From: Zoogloea dura
GTDB lineage: Bacteria; Pseudomonadota; Gammaproteobacteria; Burkholderiales; Rhodocyclaceae
Assembly: GCF_012927165.1 (NCBI RefSeq)
Contig: NZ_JABBGA010000007.1
Coordinates: 1 to 64,000 of the forward strand
Direction of reading: 5' to 3'
DNA: 64,000 nucleotides
How positions within the stretch are numbered: position 1 is the first letter of the stretch; each line of letters starts with the position of its first letter. Shown one piece after another: positions 25,135 through 34,047 of this stretch. The translations under genes and the position numbers were made by a program. The notes beneath the pieces are model-generated. The model saw only the letters and a program-made list of their open reading frames with translations. It was not told the origin of the DNA and did not search any database.

Positions 25135-26109
25135 TCACTCCCGCACGACGTAAGGCCGTCCGCCCAGGTGGCGGTGATAGGCACCGAAGCCCCCGTCCCG
25201 CGCCGCGTGGCGGCTGACGAGATCAGCCTGGCCCGAGAGGCGATCCACCGTCGACAGGATGTGGGCATCCAGGCTCAGGGGCTCCCGCAGCCCCAGCCAG
25301 TCGGGCGCCCCCTTGGCGGCGGTGATGGCATGGAGGAGCGCCAGGTAATGGGCCTCCGGCACGATCACCCGGTGCTGGGCCCGGGCTGCGGCGATCCACT
25401 CGAGAATCGTATGCTTGTGGCCCAGCAGCGCCCCGCGTTCCGTCATCTCGTAGCGGCACCGCACCGGATTGAACTTGTACTCTTCGGCCTTACCCGCGTC
25501 GTGGAGCAGGCTCGCCGCGATCAGCACAGGCAGATGCACCTCCGCGTGATGGCTACCGAGGGTACGGGCCCGCTCGGCAACTTCCAGCGCATGGCGAAAG
25601 TTGCCGTTACGGCCGTTGTGATGCCCCTGGAGCGAACTCGGCCCCTCGAGATAACGCTGGAAGCGCCGCGGCTCCCAGAACACCGCGTTGAAAAGGTGCT
25701 GCAGCGGCCGGCTCAGGCTTTCCCAGAAGCGCCCTGCCCGCGCGACGAGCTCCCGATCCCGGACCCAGGCGTGGGGCACCGTGTCGAAGGGATTCAAGCT
25801 CGCCTCGGGCCGTTCGAGCTTCACCAGCCGAGCGATCCGGATCGCCCCCAGGGTGCTGGTCGGCCGACCCAGCCAGCGGATCGACACGAGGCTGCCGACG
25901 GTCAGGCGGCTGTCCGGATGGCGGCACAGCCATTCGACGCGCAGCACTGCCCGTTCGTGGAAGACGACCGCCACGTTGAGCAGGTTGCGGGCGTCGAAGG
26001 GCAGGCGCTCGATCGACTGGATCCGGAAGACCGGCGGCAGGCGGTCGATGACGTGATCCGGCTGGGGAAGCTGGTTCAGGGAAAACACAGTTTTGCGGGC
26101 ATCAGACAT
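25135..26109 (-). CDS. HD-domain protein, YhaM-like (OB fold plus HD)
   Basis: A 324-aa protein. The first ~110 residues look like an OB-type nucleic-acid-binding domain. The middle carries HHNGRNGNFRHALEVAERA and LIAASLLHDAGKAEEY (HD motif near residue 215), followed by GHKHTILEWIAA and a later LDAHILSTVDRLSGQ, the metal-ligand pattern of HD hydrolases. The OB-HD order is that of YhaM-type 3'-5' exoribonucleases. Activity on RNA or DNA is inferred from the fold. The start overlaps the integrase stop by 8 bp, so the two are co-translated. A nucleic-acid hydrolase hard-linked to an integrase gene is uncommon. Confidence 0.7.
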   Translation of the reverse strand: MSDARKTVFSLNQLPQPDHVIDRLPPVFRIQSIERLPFDARNLLNVAVVFHERAVLRVEWLCRHPDSRLTVGSLVSIRWLGRPTSTLGAIRIARLVKLERPEASLNPFDTVPHAWVRDRELVARAGRFWESLSRPLQHLFNAVFWEPRRFQRYLEGPSSLQGHHNGRNGNFRHALEVAERARTLGSHHAEVHLPVLIAASLLHDAGKAEEYKFNPVRCRYEMTERGALLGHKHTILEWIAAARAQHRVIVPEAHYLALLHAITAAKGAPDWLGLREPLSLDAHILSTVDRLSGQADLVSRHAARDGGFGAYHRHLGGRPYVVRE

Positions 26110-27340
26110 GGCGGGGCTCCTCGACGGGATTCACGGGCAAGGGGGTGTCGGCAATCGACTGGGTGATCAGGCGCTCGAAGGCCGAACCATCCCGGCGGGT
26201 CAGGTTGGGGACGTAGCGGGAGTAGACCCGGAACAGCATCTCGGTCGTCGTGTGGCCGAGCTGCCGCGCGATCCACTCCGGCGCCTCGCCGGCGGCGAGC
26301 CACAGGGTGGCCGCCGTGTGCCGGCATTGGTAGGGCCGTCGCTTCTTGAGCCCCAGGTGACGGAGGAGGGGATACCAGACCCGGTTCGTCACGTTCTTGT
26401 GGTCAAGGGGCTTGCCGAGCCGGTTGCAGAACACGAACTCCGACACCTTGCCGGTCGCGGCCTGCTGGCGCTTCAGGGCCTCAAAGACGAGCTGGCTCAT
26501 CTGGATGTCCCGCTGCGAGCCGTCGGTCTTGGTGTACTCCTCGTCGCCGAGGACCACCGTTTCCCGCACGAGGATCAGCCGGCGCTCGAAATCCACGTAC
26601 TTCCACTTCAGCCCATCCACCTCGCCGGTGCGCATCCCGGTGAAGAAGCGCACTGTGAAGTAGTCGCGGAAATCCTCCCGCACCGTGGCGAGGATGGATC
26701 GCACGTCCTCGAGGGAGAAGGGATCCACATCGGTGCGCTTGATGCGCAACTGTTTGATGTTCTGGCAAGGCGTGGGAAAATTAAAGCGGTCGGCCGCTTC
26801 GTTGAGGATTTGCCTGAGCGGGTTCAGCATCTTGTTGATCCGTGCAGCAGACAGCTTTGTTTCCTTGCCCCGCGCGGTTACTTTGCCGAGTTCGGCGCGG
26901 TAGGCAAGTACGTCAGCCTTGGTGATCTGGCCGACCGCCTTCTCCCCAAAGCGGGAAATCAGGCTGTCGAGTTCCCGACGGACGGTGATCCGGTGGGACT
27001 TGCGCCACTCCACCTCCTTCTCCAGATACCAAGTCTCCGCGAAGTCCTTGAAGAGGGGCGTCGGGGAGGCCGTGGGTGCGCTTGGTGCTGCCACGGTCAC
27101 AGTGGCGGTCCCCGCCGGTGCGGCGTCGAAACGCGCGGCGTTCTTGCTGGCCGGGAAGTAGCGCCGGTAGTCGAAGGTGCCGGCGGCGATGTCGGCTTCG
27201 ATGCGGTCGAGGAGCTTCTGAACCTTTTTCCGGTTGGTGGCCGTGTCGGGAAGCGCAGTCTGTTCCCGGCAGCGGATATCCCTGTAGCGGAAATCCAGAA
27301 AGAGTAGGTTGTTGTCGGTTCGCCGACGAATACTACCCAT
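26102..27340 (-). CDS. int: Tyrosine recombinase (site-specific integrase), 412 aa
   Basis: Phage-type integrase predicted to insert the element at the nearby tRNA-Arg gene. An N-terminal arm-binding region (GSIRRRTDNNLLFLDFRYRD) and a core-binding domain near residues 110-200 precede the catalytic domain: Arg in FFTGMRTGEVDGLKW, HxxR in YQCRHTAATLWLAAG, His in RQLGHTTTEMLF and the nucleophile Tyr in VYSRYV. All four catalytic features are intact. ATG 27340 follows GGAGGTGTG. It overlaps the small DNA-binding gene upstream by 8 bp and the HD gene downstream by 8 bp, forming one operon pointing away from the tRNA. Confidence 0.92.
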   Translation of the reverse strand: MGSIRRRTDNNLLFLDFRYRDIRCREQTALPDTATNRKKVQKLLDRIEADIAAGTFDYRRYFPASKNAARFDAAPAGTATVTVAAPSAPTASPTPLFKDFAETWYLEKEVEWRKSHRITVRRELDSLISRFGEKAVGQITKADVLAYRAELGKVTARGKETKLSAARINKMLNPLRQILNEAADRFNFPTPCQNIKQLRIKRTDVDPFSLEDVRSILATVREDFRDYFTVRFFTGMRTGEVDGLKWKYVDFERRLILVRETVVLGDEEYTKTDGSQRDIQMSQLVFEALKRQQAATGKVSEFVFCNRLGKPLDHKNVTNRVWYPLLRHLGLKKRRPYQCRHTAATLWLAAGEAPEWIARQLGHTTTEMLFRVYSRYVPNLTRRDGSAFERLITQSIADTPLPVNPVEEPRHV

Positions 27341-27569
27341 GGCACACACCTCCGTTTGCCATCGGAATAGAGAAGCTCGTGTCAGCTGACTTCAGGCCCA
27401 TGTCCCGTTCAATGTGTTCCCAGATGTAGAGGATCTTCCTGCCGCCAAAAGGCCGGATGTAGTGCTTGCCTTCAAGAAGGACGCTGTCCTTGAGGCGTTC
27501 GCGGATGGTTCTTGAGTCGTACTTGATGAGGCCCGACAGTTCGTCGGTAGTGAGGTAGGTCAGTGACAT
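27333..27569 (-). CDS. Small DNA-binding protein, excisionase-like, 78 aa
   Basis: ATG 27569 (MSLTYLTTDELSGLIKYDSR) lies behind TTGGAGACTGTC; a TTG four codons upstream is less likely. The LTTDELSGLIKYDSRTIRER segment is a winged-helix/MerR-like HTH as in excisionases, then HYIRPFGGRKILYIWEHIER forms the wing. Its stop overlaps the integrase start, the usual xis-int arrangement. It probably sets recombination directionality and may repress the integrase promoter. Confidence 0.7.
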   Translation of the reverse strand: MSLTYLTTDELSGLIKYDSRTIRERLKDSVLLEGKHYIRPFGGRKILYIWEHIERDMGLKSADTSFSIPMANGGVCHG

Positions 27570-27629
27570 GACAGTCTCCAAGAATTAAAATCACGCAGAA
27601 CTTCAAAAACACATCTAGCTGGGTGTTTT

Positions 27630-27696
27630 GTCGTTCTGAATGACATTCTATCTCTCAGAAAGTCGTTGTCAATCTATTTTTGTCATTCAAGATGAC
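27630..27696. promoter_or_regulatory. Paired operators between excisionase-like and XRE genes
   Basis: GTCGTTCTGAATGAC (27630-27644) and GTCATTCAAGATGAC (27682-27696) are imperfect 15-bp inverted repeats with shared arms GTCRTTC/ATGAC, 52 bp apart. They lie in the AT-rich divergent promoter region; the right copy ends 20 bp before the XRE start. They are the likely binding sites of that regulator, controlling both directions. Confidence 0.65.
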
Positions 27697-27716
27697 TTTT
27701 TGTTTTGGAGGAAAGA

Positions 27717-27932
27717 ATGATCCGATGTCACCTGTCCCGGATGATGGGCGAGCGAAAGCTCAAGATTGCTGACGTAGCCCGTGAAACAGGCCTTCACCGC
27801 AACACGATTACCTTGCTCTACAACGAGACGGCCAACCGGGTGGACATGGAGACGATCGACCGCCTCTGCGACTTGTTTGCGTGCGGGGTGGGGGATCTGT
27901 TTGAGCGAATGCCTGACGACTCGGCTTCGTGA
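27717..27932 (+). CDS. Small XRE-family regulator, 71 aa
   Basis: ATG 27717 follows GGAGGAAAGA, which decides against the TTG four codons upstream. Nearly the whole protein is an HTH: HLSRMMGERKLKIADVARET, GLHRNTITLLYNE (recognition helix) and METIDRLCDLFACGVGDLFE. Minimal Cro-like repressors of this size usually control integration modules. It is divergent from the excisionase-integrase operon, with a pair of GTCRTTC...ATGAC palindromes in between, so it is the likely lysogeny/excision switch of the element. Confidence 0.85.
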   Translation: MIRCHLSRMMGERKLKIADVARETGLHRNTITLLYNETANRVDMETIDRLCDLFACGVGDLFERMPDDSAS

Positions 27933-27994
27933 AAACGAAGGCACGGAAAGCAGAACTCAAAACCGTGCCTCGGGGGAAAAGCTGCCGGAGCGTA

Positions 27995-28038
27995 GGGCAC
28001 GGCATGGGCACAGGATGGGCACGGCGTAGGCACAAAAC
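27995..28038. repeat. Four 11-bp direct repeats next to the attachment site
   Basis: GGGCACGGCAT, GGGCACAGGAT, GGGCACGGCGT and AGGCACAAAAC follow one another with an exact 11-bp period, about one helical turn, between the XRE gene and the tRNA. Phased repeats at this location fit arm-type binding sites for the integrase or excisionase. Confidence 0.7.
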
Positions 28039-28070
28039 AAAAATGGGCTAGATCCTCAAGATCTAACCCA
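28034..28070 (-). terminator. Intrinsic terminator downstream of tRNA-Arg
   Basis: Read on the minus strand, TGGGTTAGATC pairs with GATCTAGCCCA (one mismatch, 5-base loop TTGAG) and is followed by TTTTTGTTTT. It begins 11 bases after the tRNA CCA end, so it would end the tRNA transcript. Confidence 0.75.
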
Positions 28071-28080
28071 TTGATTTGTT

Positions 28081-28157
28081 TGGCGCGCCCGACACGATTC
28101 GAACGTGTGACCCCTGCCTTCGGAGGGCAGTACTCTATCCAGCTGAGCTACGGGCGC
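28081..28157 (-). tRNA. tRNA-Arg (anticodon CCG), with encoded CCA
   Basis: The minus strand folds into a standard cloverleaf: acceptor GCGCCCG/CGGGCGC, D arm GCTC-GAGT, anticodon stem CTGCC/GGCAG with loop CTCCGAA (anticodon CCG, reading CGG), T arm ACACG-TTCGAAT-CGTGT, discriminator G and CCA. Its 3' end faces the integrase module, which fits use as the attachment site. Confidence 0.95.
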
Positions 28158-28232
28158 GCGGTGCTTCTTGCTTCTTGATGCGTTGCGTGGGGCGCAGGAT
28201 AGCGCGAATCGATGCAGGAGTCCATGCTTTGC

Positions 28233-28262
28233 CTGACAGAAGATGAATAGCCCCGCTATAAT
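28233..28262 (+). promoter_or_regulatory. Sigma-70 promoter for the cytochrome gene
   Basis: CTGACA (28233-28238) and a perfect TATAAT (28257-28262) separated by 18 bp, ~42 bp before the cytochrome start codon on the same strand. Confidence 0.65.
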
Positions 28263-28303
28263 TAATGTTTTACCCCATTTAGCCCGTACTCGAGGAATTC
28301 AGA

Positions 28304-28756
28304 ATGTCGGATTTTCGTAGTTCCCCCGTCCGTTCCTTTGCGCGGATTGCGCTTTCTGTCGGTGTGGCGGCCCTGGCGACTCAGCTTGTGGGCTGTGGCA
28401 AGAAGGCGGCTGTTGACGAAGAACTGGCAGCCAAGCTGACCCAGCCGGTAGCCAGTGTTTCGCTGCAGGCCGCGCCGGCTGCCGCGCCGGGTAGCCGTAC
28501 GGGCGAGCAGATCTACACCTCCGTGTGTGGCGCCTGTCATGAGAGCGGCGCTGCCGGTGCGCCGAAGGCGGGTGACAAGGGTGCCTGGGCTCCGCGTCTG
28601 GCCCAGGGTTACGATGGCCTGGTGAAGTCGGCTGCTGCCGGCAAGAACGCCATGCCTCCGAAGGGCGGCGCAGCCGACCTGACCGACAACGAGCTGAAGC
28701 GTGCAGTGGCCTTCCTGGCCAACAAGGCTGGCGCGGGCTTCAAGGCTCCGGACTGA
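28304..28756 (+). CDS. Cytochrome c5-type lipoprotein, 150 aa
   Basis: Single-haem class I c-type cytochrome for periplasmic electron transfer. The N-terminus ends in LVGCGKK, a good lipobox, so the mature protein is probably tethered by lipid rather than free. A Pro/Ala-rich linker leads to the haem site CGACHESG near residue 75 and the axial-Met region NAMPPKGG near 115, the pattern of the cytochrome c5 family. Behind the ATG is CGAGGAATTCAGA as ribosome binding site, and upstream a TATAAT promoter. It is monocistronic, with a strong terminator ~120 bp downstream. It is the first core gene right of the tRNA. Confidence 0.9.
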   Translation: MSDFRSSPVRSFARIALSVGVAALATQLVGCGKKAAVDEELAAKLTQPVASVSLQAAPAAAPGSRTGEQIYTSVCGACHESGAAGAPKAGDKGAWAPRLAQGYDGLVKSAAAGKNAMPPKGGAADLTDNELKRAVAFLANKAGAGFKAPD

Positions 28757-28874
28757 GTGTGGGACATTGCCGGGGGAGCTGCGGCTCCCTGGCAGGCTTG
28801 TGAGCGGTCTGCGAGTCTGCGGGCCGATGCAAGGGCAGGAGCAGCAAGGCAGAAGAACAAAGAAAAAGGCACAA

Positions 28875-28910
28875 AGCAAAAGGCGCAGACCGTGGTCTGC
28901 GCCTTTTGCT
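28875..28910. terminator. Strong bidirectional terminator
   Basis: AGCAAAAGGCGCAGAC (28875-28890) is repeated inverted at 28895-28910 with a 4-base loop: a perfect 16-bp stem with A and T tracts in its arms. It can end the cytochrome transcript and also the opposing 6S/zapA transcript. Confidence 0.8.
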
Positions 28911-28962
28911 TGTTGGGTCCCCCGCGCATGCCGTCAGGCCTTCATCCTGAACCGGAGTTCAG

Positions 28963-29140
28963 GGGGGCCGCATCCCTTCCGCATCAGGCACACTCGACGA
29001 GGAGCGCGCACACCAGCGGTTTCAATGGTCAGCGACCCATGTCACGTAGACATTGGTTCAAGGAGTCTTAAGCCTTGACCAACACCGCAGGGGATTAACT
29101 GAAACCTGTGTTGCCCGGTGACTCCGGGGTGTTCCTGGGG
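28963..29140 (-). ncRNA. ssrS: 6S RNA (SsrS), boundaries approximate
   Basis: This ~180-base stretch directly downstream of zapA on the same strand has no ORF. It contains CCTTGAACCAATG and GGTCAAGG, which can pair as in the 3' half of 6S RNA, and GGTTTCA/TGAAACC plus flanking ACAC/GTGT that pair over long range to give an extended rod. zapA-ssrS order is conserved across proteobacteria. 6S RNA binds the sigma-70 holoenzyme by mimicking an open promoter. The call rests on position, pairing and remembered sequence; ends were not determined. Confidence 0.65.
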
Positions 29141-29144
29141 TTGT

Positions 29145-29441
29145 TCAGAAGAGCGTTTCCTGCTCTGCCAGGGCACCGTCGAGTCGACCGTTGATGCGTT
29201 CGATTCTACGCTTGAGCGTGGGGATGTCAAACCCGCCGGCACGCTGAAATTGCAGAAATTCGTGAGTGATGTTGAGGGCCGTCATGACCGCCAGCCGTTC
29301 GCCGGCCGAGTTGGTCTTGCCGGCGAGATCGCGCATTTTTTCGTCGAGGTAGGTCACCGCGGCGAGCAGGGCGTCCTTCTCTTCGGGTTTGCAGGCGACC
29401 CGGTACTCGCGCCCCAGCAGCTTGATGTCGAGGTGTTCCAT
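29145..29441 (-). CDS. zapA: Cell division protein ZapA
   Basis: 98 aa, the usual size. The N-terminal LDIKLLGREYRVACKPEEKD and the following LAAVTYLDEKMRDL match the FtsZ-binding globular domain. The C-terminal half (NITHEFLQFQ onwards) is a coiled coil for dimer and tetramer formation. ZapA cross-links FtsZ filaments at the Z-ring. It lies one base after the small coiled-coil gene at 29443 on the same strand and just before 6S RNA, the conserved order in beta- and gammaproteobacteria. Confidence 0.92.
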   Translation of the reverse strand: MEHLDIKLLGREYRVACKPEEKDALLAAVTYLDEKMRDLAGKTNSAGERLAVMTALNITHEFLQFQRAGGFDIPTLKRRIERINGRLDGALAEQETLF

Positions 29442-29442
29442 C

Positions 29443-29670
29443 TCAGGCCTCCGGGATGCGGGCGAGCAGCGCTTCGAGGCGGCTGCCGACCAGTCCGAGC
29501 TTGTCGTTGAGTTCGCGGTTAGCGTTTTCGAGGGCGTCGACCTGTTCCTGCAGCTGGCGCTTGTCTGCCTGGGCTGCGGTGAATTGGCCGTGCAGCCGCG
29601 CCTGCTCGGAAGCGTGGCGGCTGATCAGTTGTTCGAGCTTTTGTTCGAGTGAGGCGAGTTCTGCGTCCAT
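29443..29670 (-). CDS. Small coiled-coil protein, ZapB-like (TIGR02449 type)
   Basis: 75 residues, nearly all one amphipathic helix: SLEQKLEQLISRHASEQARL, then QLQEQVDALENANRELNDKL. No other domain. Short coiled-coil proteins directly upstream of zapA are widespread and usually assigned to a ZapB-like or TIGR02449 family; a role at the divisome together with ZapA is inferred from this linkage. The one-base gap to zapA indicates translational coupling. Confidence 0.75.
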   Translation of the reverse strand: MDAELASLEQKLEQLISRHASEQARLHGQFTAAQADKRQLQEQVDALENANRELNDKLGLVGSRLEALLARIPEA

Positions 29671-29702
29671 GCGGGAATGTTAGAGAGGGGCAGGGGGTGC
29701 GG

Positions 29703-31217
<1,515 letters not shown>

Positions 31218-31257
31218 GACTTACAATCCAGGGTGCAAAAAAGTTTCTGATTATCCC

Positions 31258-32196
31258 ATGCTCGTCCTGCTTCTCGCCGCCCTGTTCCCGATCGCCATGC
31301 CCATGGCCCTCGGCCTGCTTCTCGACCGCCTGCTGGGCGAACCCCGGCGCTTCCATCCACTGGTGGGCTTTGGCCGCTATGCGGCAGCCGTCGAACGCCT
31401 GCTGCGGCGCCTCGGCAGCAATCGGGCGGCGGGCCTGCTGGCCTGGAGCGTCGCCGTATTGCCCTGGGTGGCGCTGGCCGGCTCCGTGCATGCGGAGGGC
31501 GGCTGGTTGGCTCTGGCGCTGGATGTGGGCCTGCTGTACTTCGCCCTCGGCAAGCGCAGCCTGGCCGAGCATGCCCGGGCGGTAGCCGTGCCGCTGGCCG
31601 CCGGCGACCTGGCCGGTGCGCGGGAGCGCCTGTCCTGGATCGTCTCGCGGGATACCGCCGGCCTGGATGAATCCGGCGTGGCCAAGGCCACCGTCGAGTC
31701 GGTGTTGGAGAACGGCAACGACGCCATCTTCGGGGCCCTGCTGTGGTTCGCCCTGCTGGGTGGGCCGGGGGCGCTGCTGTTCCGCCTGGCCAACACCCTG
31801 GATGCGATGTGGGGCTACCGCACCGAGCGTTACCTGCGCTTCGGCTGGGCCGCGGCGCGCATCGATGACGTGCTCAACTTCATCCCGGCCCGCCTCACGG
31901 CGCTCAGCTACGCCCTGCTTGGCCACACCGCGCGGGCCCTGCACTGCTGGCGCACCCAGGCGCCGGCCTGGGACAGCCCCAATGCCGGCCCGGTGATGGC
32001 TTCCGGCGCCGGGGCGCTGGACGTCTGCCTCGGCGGCCCGGCGGTCTACCACGGCCGCCTGGAAACCCGTCCGCCGCTGGGCGAGGGTGCCCCGGCCAAG
32101 GCTGGCGACATCGACAAGGCCCTGGCGCTGGTCAATAACAGCGTCTGGCTGTGGTTGCTGGCGGTGGCTGCGGCGAGCGCCTTCATCCATGCTTGA
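31258..32196 (+). CDS. cbiB: Adenosylcobinamide-phosphate synthase, membrane protein
   Basis: 312 aa from ATG 31258; the frame is open upstream but those residues overlap the cobQ promoter region. CbiB (CobD in Pseudomonas naming) attaches aminopropanol phosphate to adenosylcobyric acid. Family marks are [20 protein letters not shown] at the N-terminus, [20 protein letters not shown] near residue 130, [14 protein letters not shown] and [21 protein letters not shown]. Several transmembrane helices. Its stop overlaps the start of cobD by 8 bp. Confidence 0.93.
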   Translation: MLVLLLAALFPIAMPMALGLLLDRLLGEPRRFHPLVGFGRYAAAVERLLRRLGSNRAAGLLAWSVAVLPWVALAGSVHAEGGWLALALDVGLLYFALGKRSLAEHARAVAVPLAAGDLAGARERLSWIVSRDTAGLDESGVAKATVESVLENGNDAIFGALLWFALLGGPGALLFRLANTLDAMWGYRTERYLRFGWAAARIDDVLNFIPARLTALSYALLGHTARALHCWRTQAPAWDSPNAGPVMASGAGALDVCLGGPAVYHGRLETRPPLGEGAPAKAGDIDKALALVNNSVWLWLLAVAAASAFIHA

Positions 32197-33160
32197 GCAC
32201 GGCGGGCGACTGCGCCGGGCGGCGCAGCAGTACGCCATTCCGCTGGCCGACTGGGTGGATCTGTCCACCGGCATCAACCCCTTCGCCTGCCCGCTGCCGG
32301 CCGTGCCGGCCGAGGCCTGGCAGCGCCTGCCGGAGGACGACGACGGCCTGGCCGAGGCGGCTGCGGCCTTCTATGGCAGCCCGCTGCTGCTGCCGGTGGC
32401 GGGCTCCCAGGCGGCGATCCAGGCTCTGCCGGCCTGCTTTTCGGCGGGGCGGGTGCTGACCCTCGCGCCCACCTACGCCGAGCATCCCCACGCCTGGCGT
32501 GATCATCAGCTCGTCGCGCTGCCCGCCGCCGGGATGGATGCGGCGGTGACGGACGCAGACACCGTGCTGCTGGTGCAGCCCAACAACCCTGACGGCCAGC
32601 GTTTCCCCCGCGAGCAGCTGCTCGACTGGCGGGCCCGCCTGGCGGCCCGTGGTGGCCGCCTGATCGTTGACGAAGCCTTCCTCGATGCCGAGCCCGCTGA
32701 CAGCCTGGTGCCCCTGGCCGGCACGCCCGGCCTGGTGGTGCTACGTTCGCTGGGCAAGTTCTTCGGCCTGGCCGGGGCGCGGGTCGGCTTTGTCTTTGCC
32801 GAACCGGAGCTGCTGGCGGCACTGGCTGAACGCCTGGGGCCATGGCCGATCTCCGGCCCGGCCCGGGTGGTGGCCACCGTGGCCCTCGCCGACCGGGCCT
32901 GGCAGGCCGCCGCGCGGGAGCAGCTACAGGCCGGAAGTCGGCGCCTGGCGGCCCTGCTGGACCGCCACGGCCTGACCGGCGGAGCGGGAACGGCCCTGTT
33001 CCAGTGGCGTCCAACGCCCGCCGCCGCGGACATCCACGCGCGCCTGGCGGAGCAGGGCATCCTGACCCGCCTGTTTACCTCCCCCGCCGGCCTGCGCTTT
33101 GGCCTGCCGGGTTCCGAAACCGAATGGAGCCGCCTGCAGGCGGCCCTCGCCCGACTGTGA
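32189..33160 (+). CDS. cobD: Threonine-phosphate decarboxylase / PLP aminotransferase-fold enzyme
   Basis: 323 aa, fold-type I PLP enzyme that makes (R)-1-amino-2-propanol phosphate for CbiB. Marks: [11 protein letters not shown] and DLSTGINPF at the N-terminus (typical of CobD/CobC), VQPNNPDGQ near residue 130, IVDEAFLD near 160 and the PLP Lys in [17 protein letters not shown] near 187. ATG 32189 overlaps the cbiB stop, giving translational coupling between the two enzymes that act together. Sometimes named cobC in the aerobic-pathway nomenclature. Confidence 0.92.
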   Translation: MLEHGGRLRRAAQQYAIPLADWVDLSTGINPFACPLPAVPAEAWQRLPEDDDGLAEAAAAFYGSPLLLPVAGSQAAIQALPACFSAGRVLTLAPTYAEHPHAWRDHQLVALPAAGMDAAVTDADTVLLVQPNNPDGQRFPREQLLDWRARLAARGGRLIVDEAFLDAEPADSLVPLAGTPGLVVLRSLGKFFGLAGARVGFVFAEPELLAALAERLGPWPISGPARVVATVALADRAWQAAAREQLQAGSRRLAALLDRHGLTGGAGTALFQWRPTPAAADIHARLAEQGILTRLFTSPAGLRFGLPGSETEWSRLQAALARL

Positions 33161-33171
33161 GACAGCCTTCC

Positions 33172-34047
33172 ATGCGCCTGCGCCACCTCGCCTTCAGCCT
33201 TCTTGTTTTCAGTGGCCTTGCCCGGGCCGATGTGGACCTGACCGACGACCAGGGGAAGCCCGTCCACCTTGCCCAGCCGGCCCGCCGCATCGTCAGCCTG
33301 GCGCCCCATGTCACCGAGCTGCTGTATGCGGCCGGCGCGGGCGAGCGGGTGGTCGGGGCGGTGCAGTACAGCGACTACCCGGAGGCCGCGAAGAAGGTGG
33401 CGCGGGTCGGCAGCTACACCGCGGTGGACATGGAAAAGGTGGTGGCCCTCAAGCCCGACCTGGTGGTGGCCTGGAAGAGCGGCAACCGCGACGCCCACCT
33501 CGACAAGCTGCGCGGGCTGGGCATCCCGGTCTTCATCAACGAGCCACGCAAGATCGACGACGTGGCCCGCAGCCTGTCCCAGTTCGGCCGCCTTGCCGGC
33601 ACCGAGGCTGTCGCCGAGCCAGCCGCCAAGGCCTTCCGCGAGCGTTACGCGGCGCTGGCCGCCCGGTACTCGGCGCGGCCCAAGGTGCGCACCTTCTACG
33701 AGATCTGGAACCGTCCCCTGATGACCATCAACGGCGAGCACCTGATCGCCGACGTGATGCGCCTGTGCGGCGGCGAGAACGTCTTTGCCAAGCTGCCGGT
33801 GCTGGCCCCGGCCATCGACGTGGAGGCCGTGCTGGCGGCCCAGCCCGAGGCCATCGTGGCCAGCGGGATGGGCGAGGCGCGCCCGGAGTGGCTGGATGAC
33901 TGGCGCAAATGGACCAAGCTGCCGGCGGTGGCCCGCGGCAACCTCTTCTTCATCCCGCCGGACCAGATCCAGCGCCACACGCCGCGCATCCTGGATGGCG
34001 CCGAGCGCCTCTGCGGCCAGCTCGAAGAAGCCCGGGAGCGGCGATGA
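33172..34047 (+). CDS. btuF: Periplasmic cobalamin-binding protein, BtuF-like
   Basis: 291 aa with signal peptide (MRLRHLAFSLLVFSGLARAD). Class III solute-binding fold: PARRIVSLAPHVTELLYAAG near residue 40, AVQYSDYPEAAKKVARVG, VVALKPDLVVAWKSGN and SGMGEARPEW toward the C-terminus match BtuF-type vitamin B12 binders. It should deliver cobalamin or cobinamide to a BtuCD permease, but no permease or ATPase is encoded nearby. It lies 11 bp after cobD and its stop overlaps the next gene (ATGA). Confidence 0.85.
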   Translation: MRLRHLAFSLLVFSGLARADVDLTDDQGKPVHLAQPARRIVSLAPHVTELLYAAGAGERVVGAVQYSDYPEAAKKVARVGSYTAVDMEKVVALKPDLVVAWKSGNRDAHLDKLRGLGIPVFINEPRKIDDVARSLSQFGRLAGTEAVAEPAAKAFRERYAALAARYSARPKVRTFYEIWNRPLMTINGEHLIADVMRLCGGENVFAKLPVLAPAIDVEAVLAAQPEAIVASGMGEARPEWLDDWRKWTKLPAVARGNLFFIPPDQIQRHTPRILDGAERLCGQLEEARERR

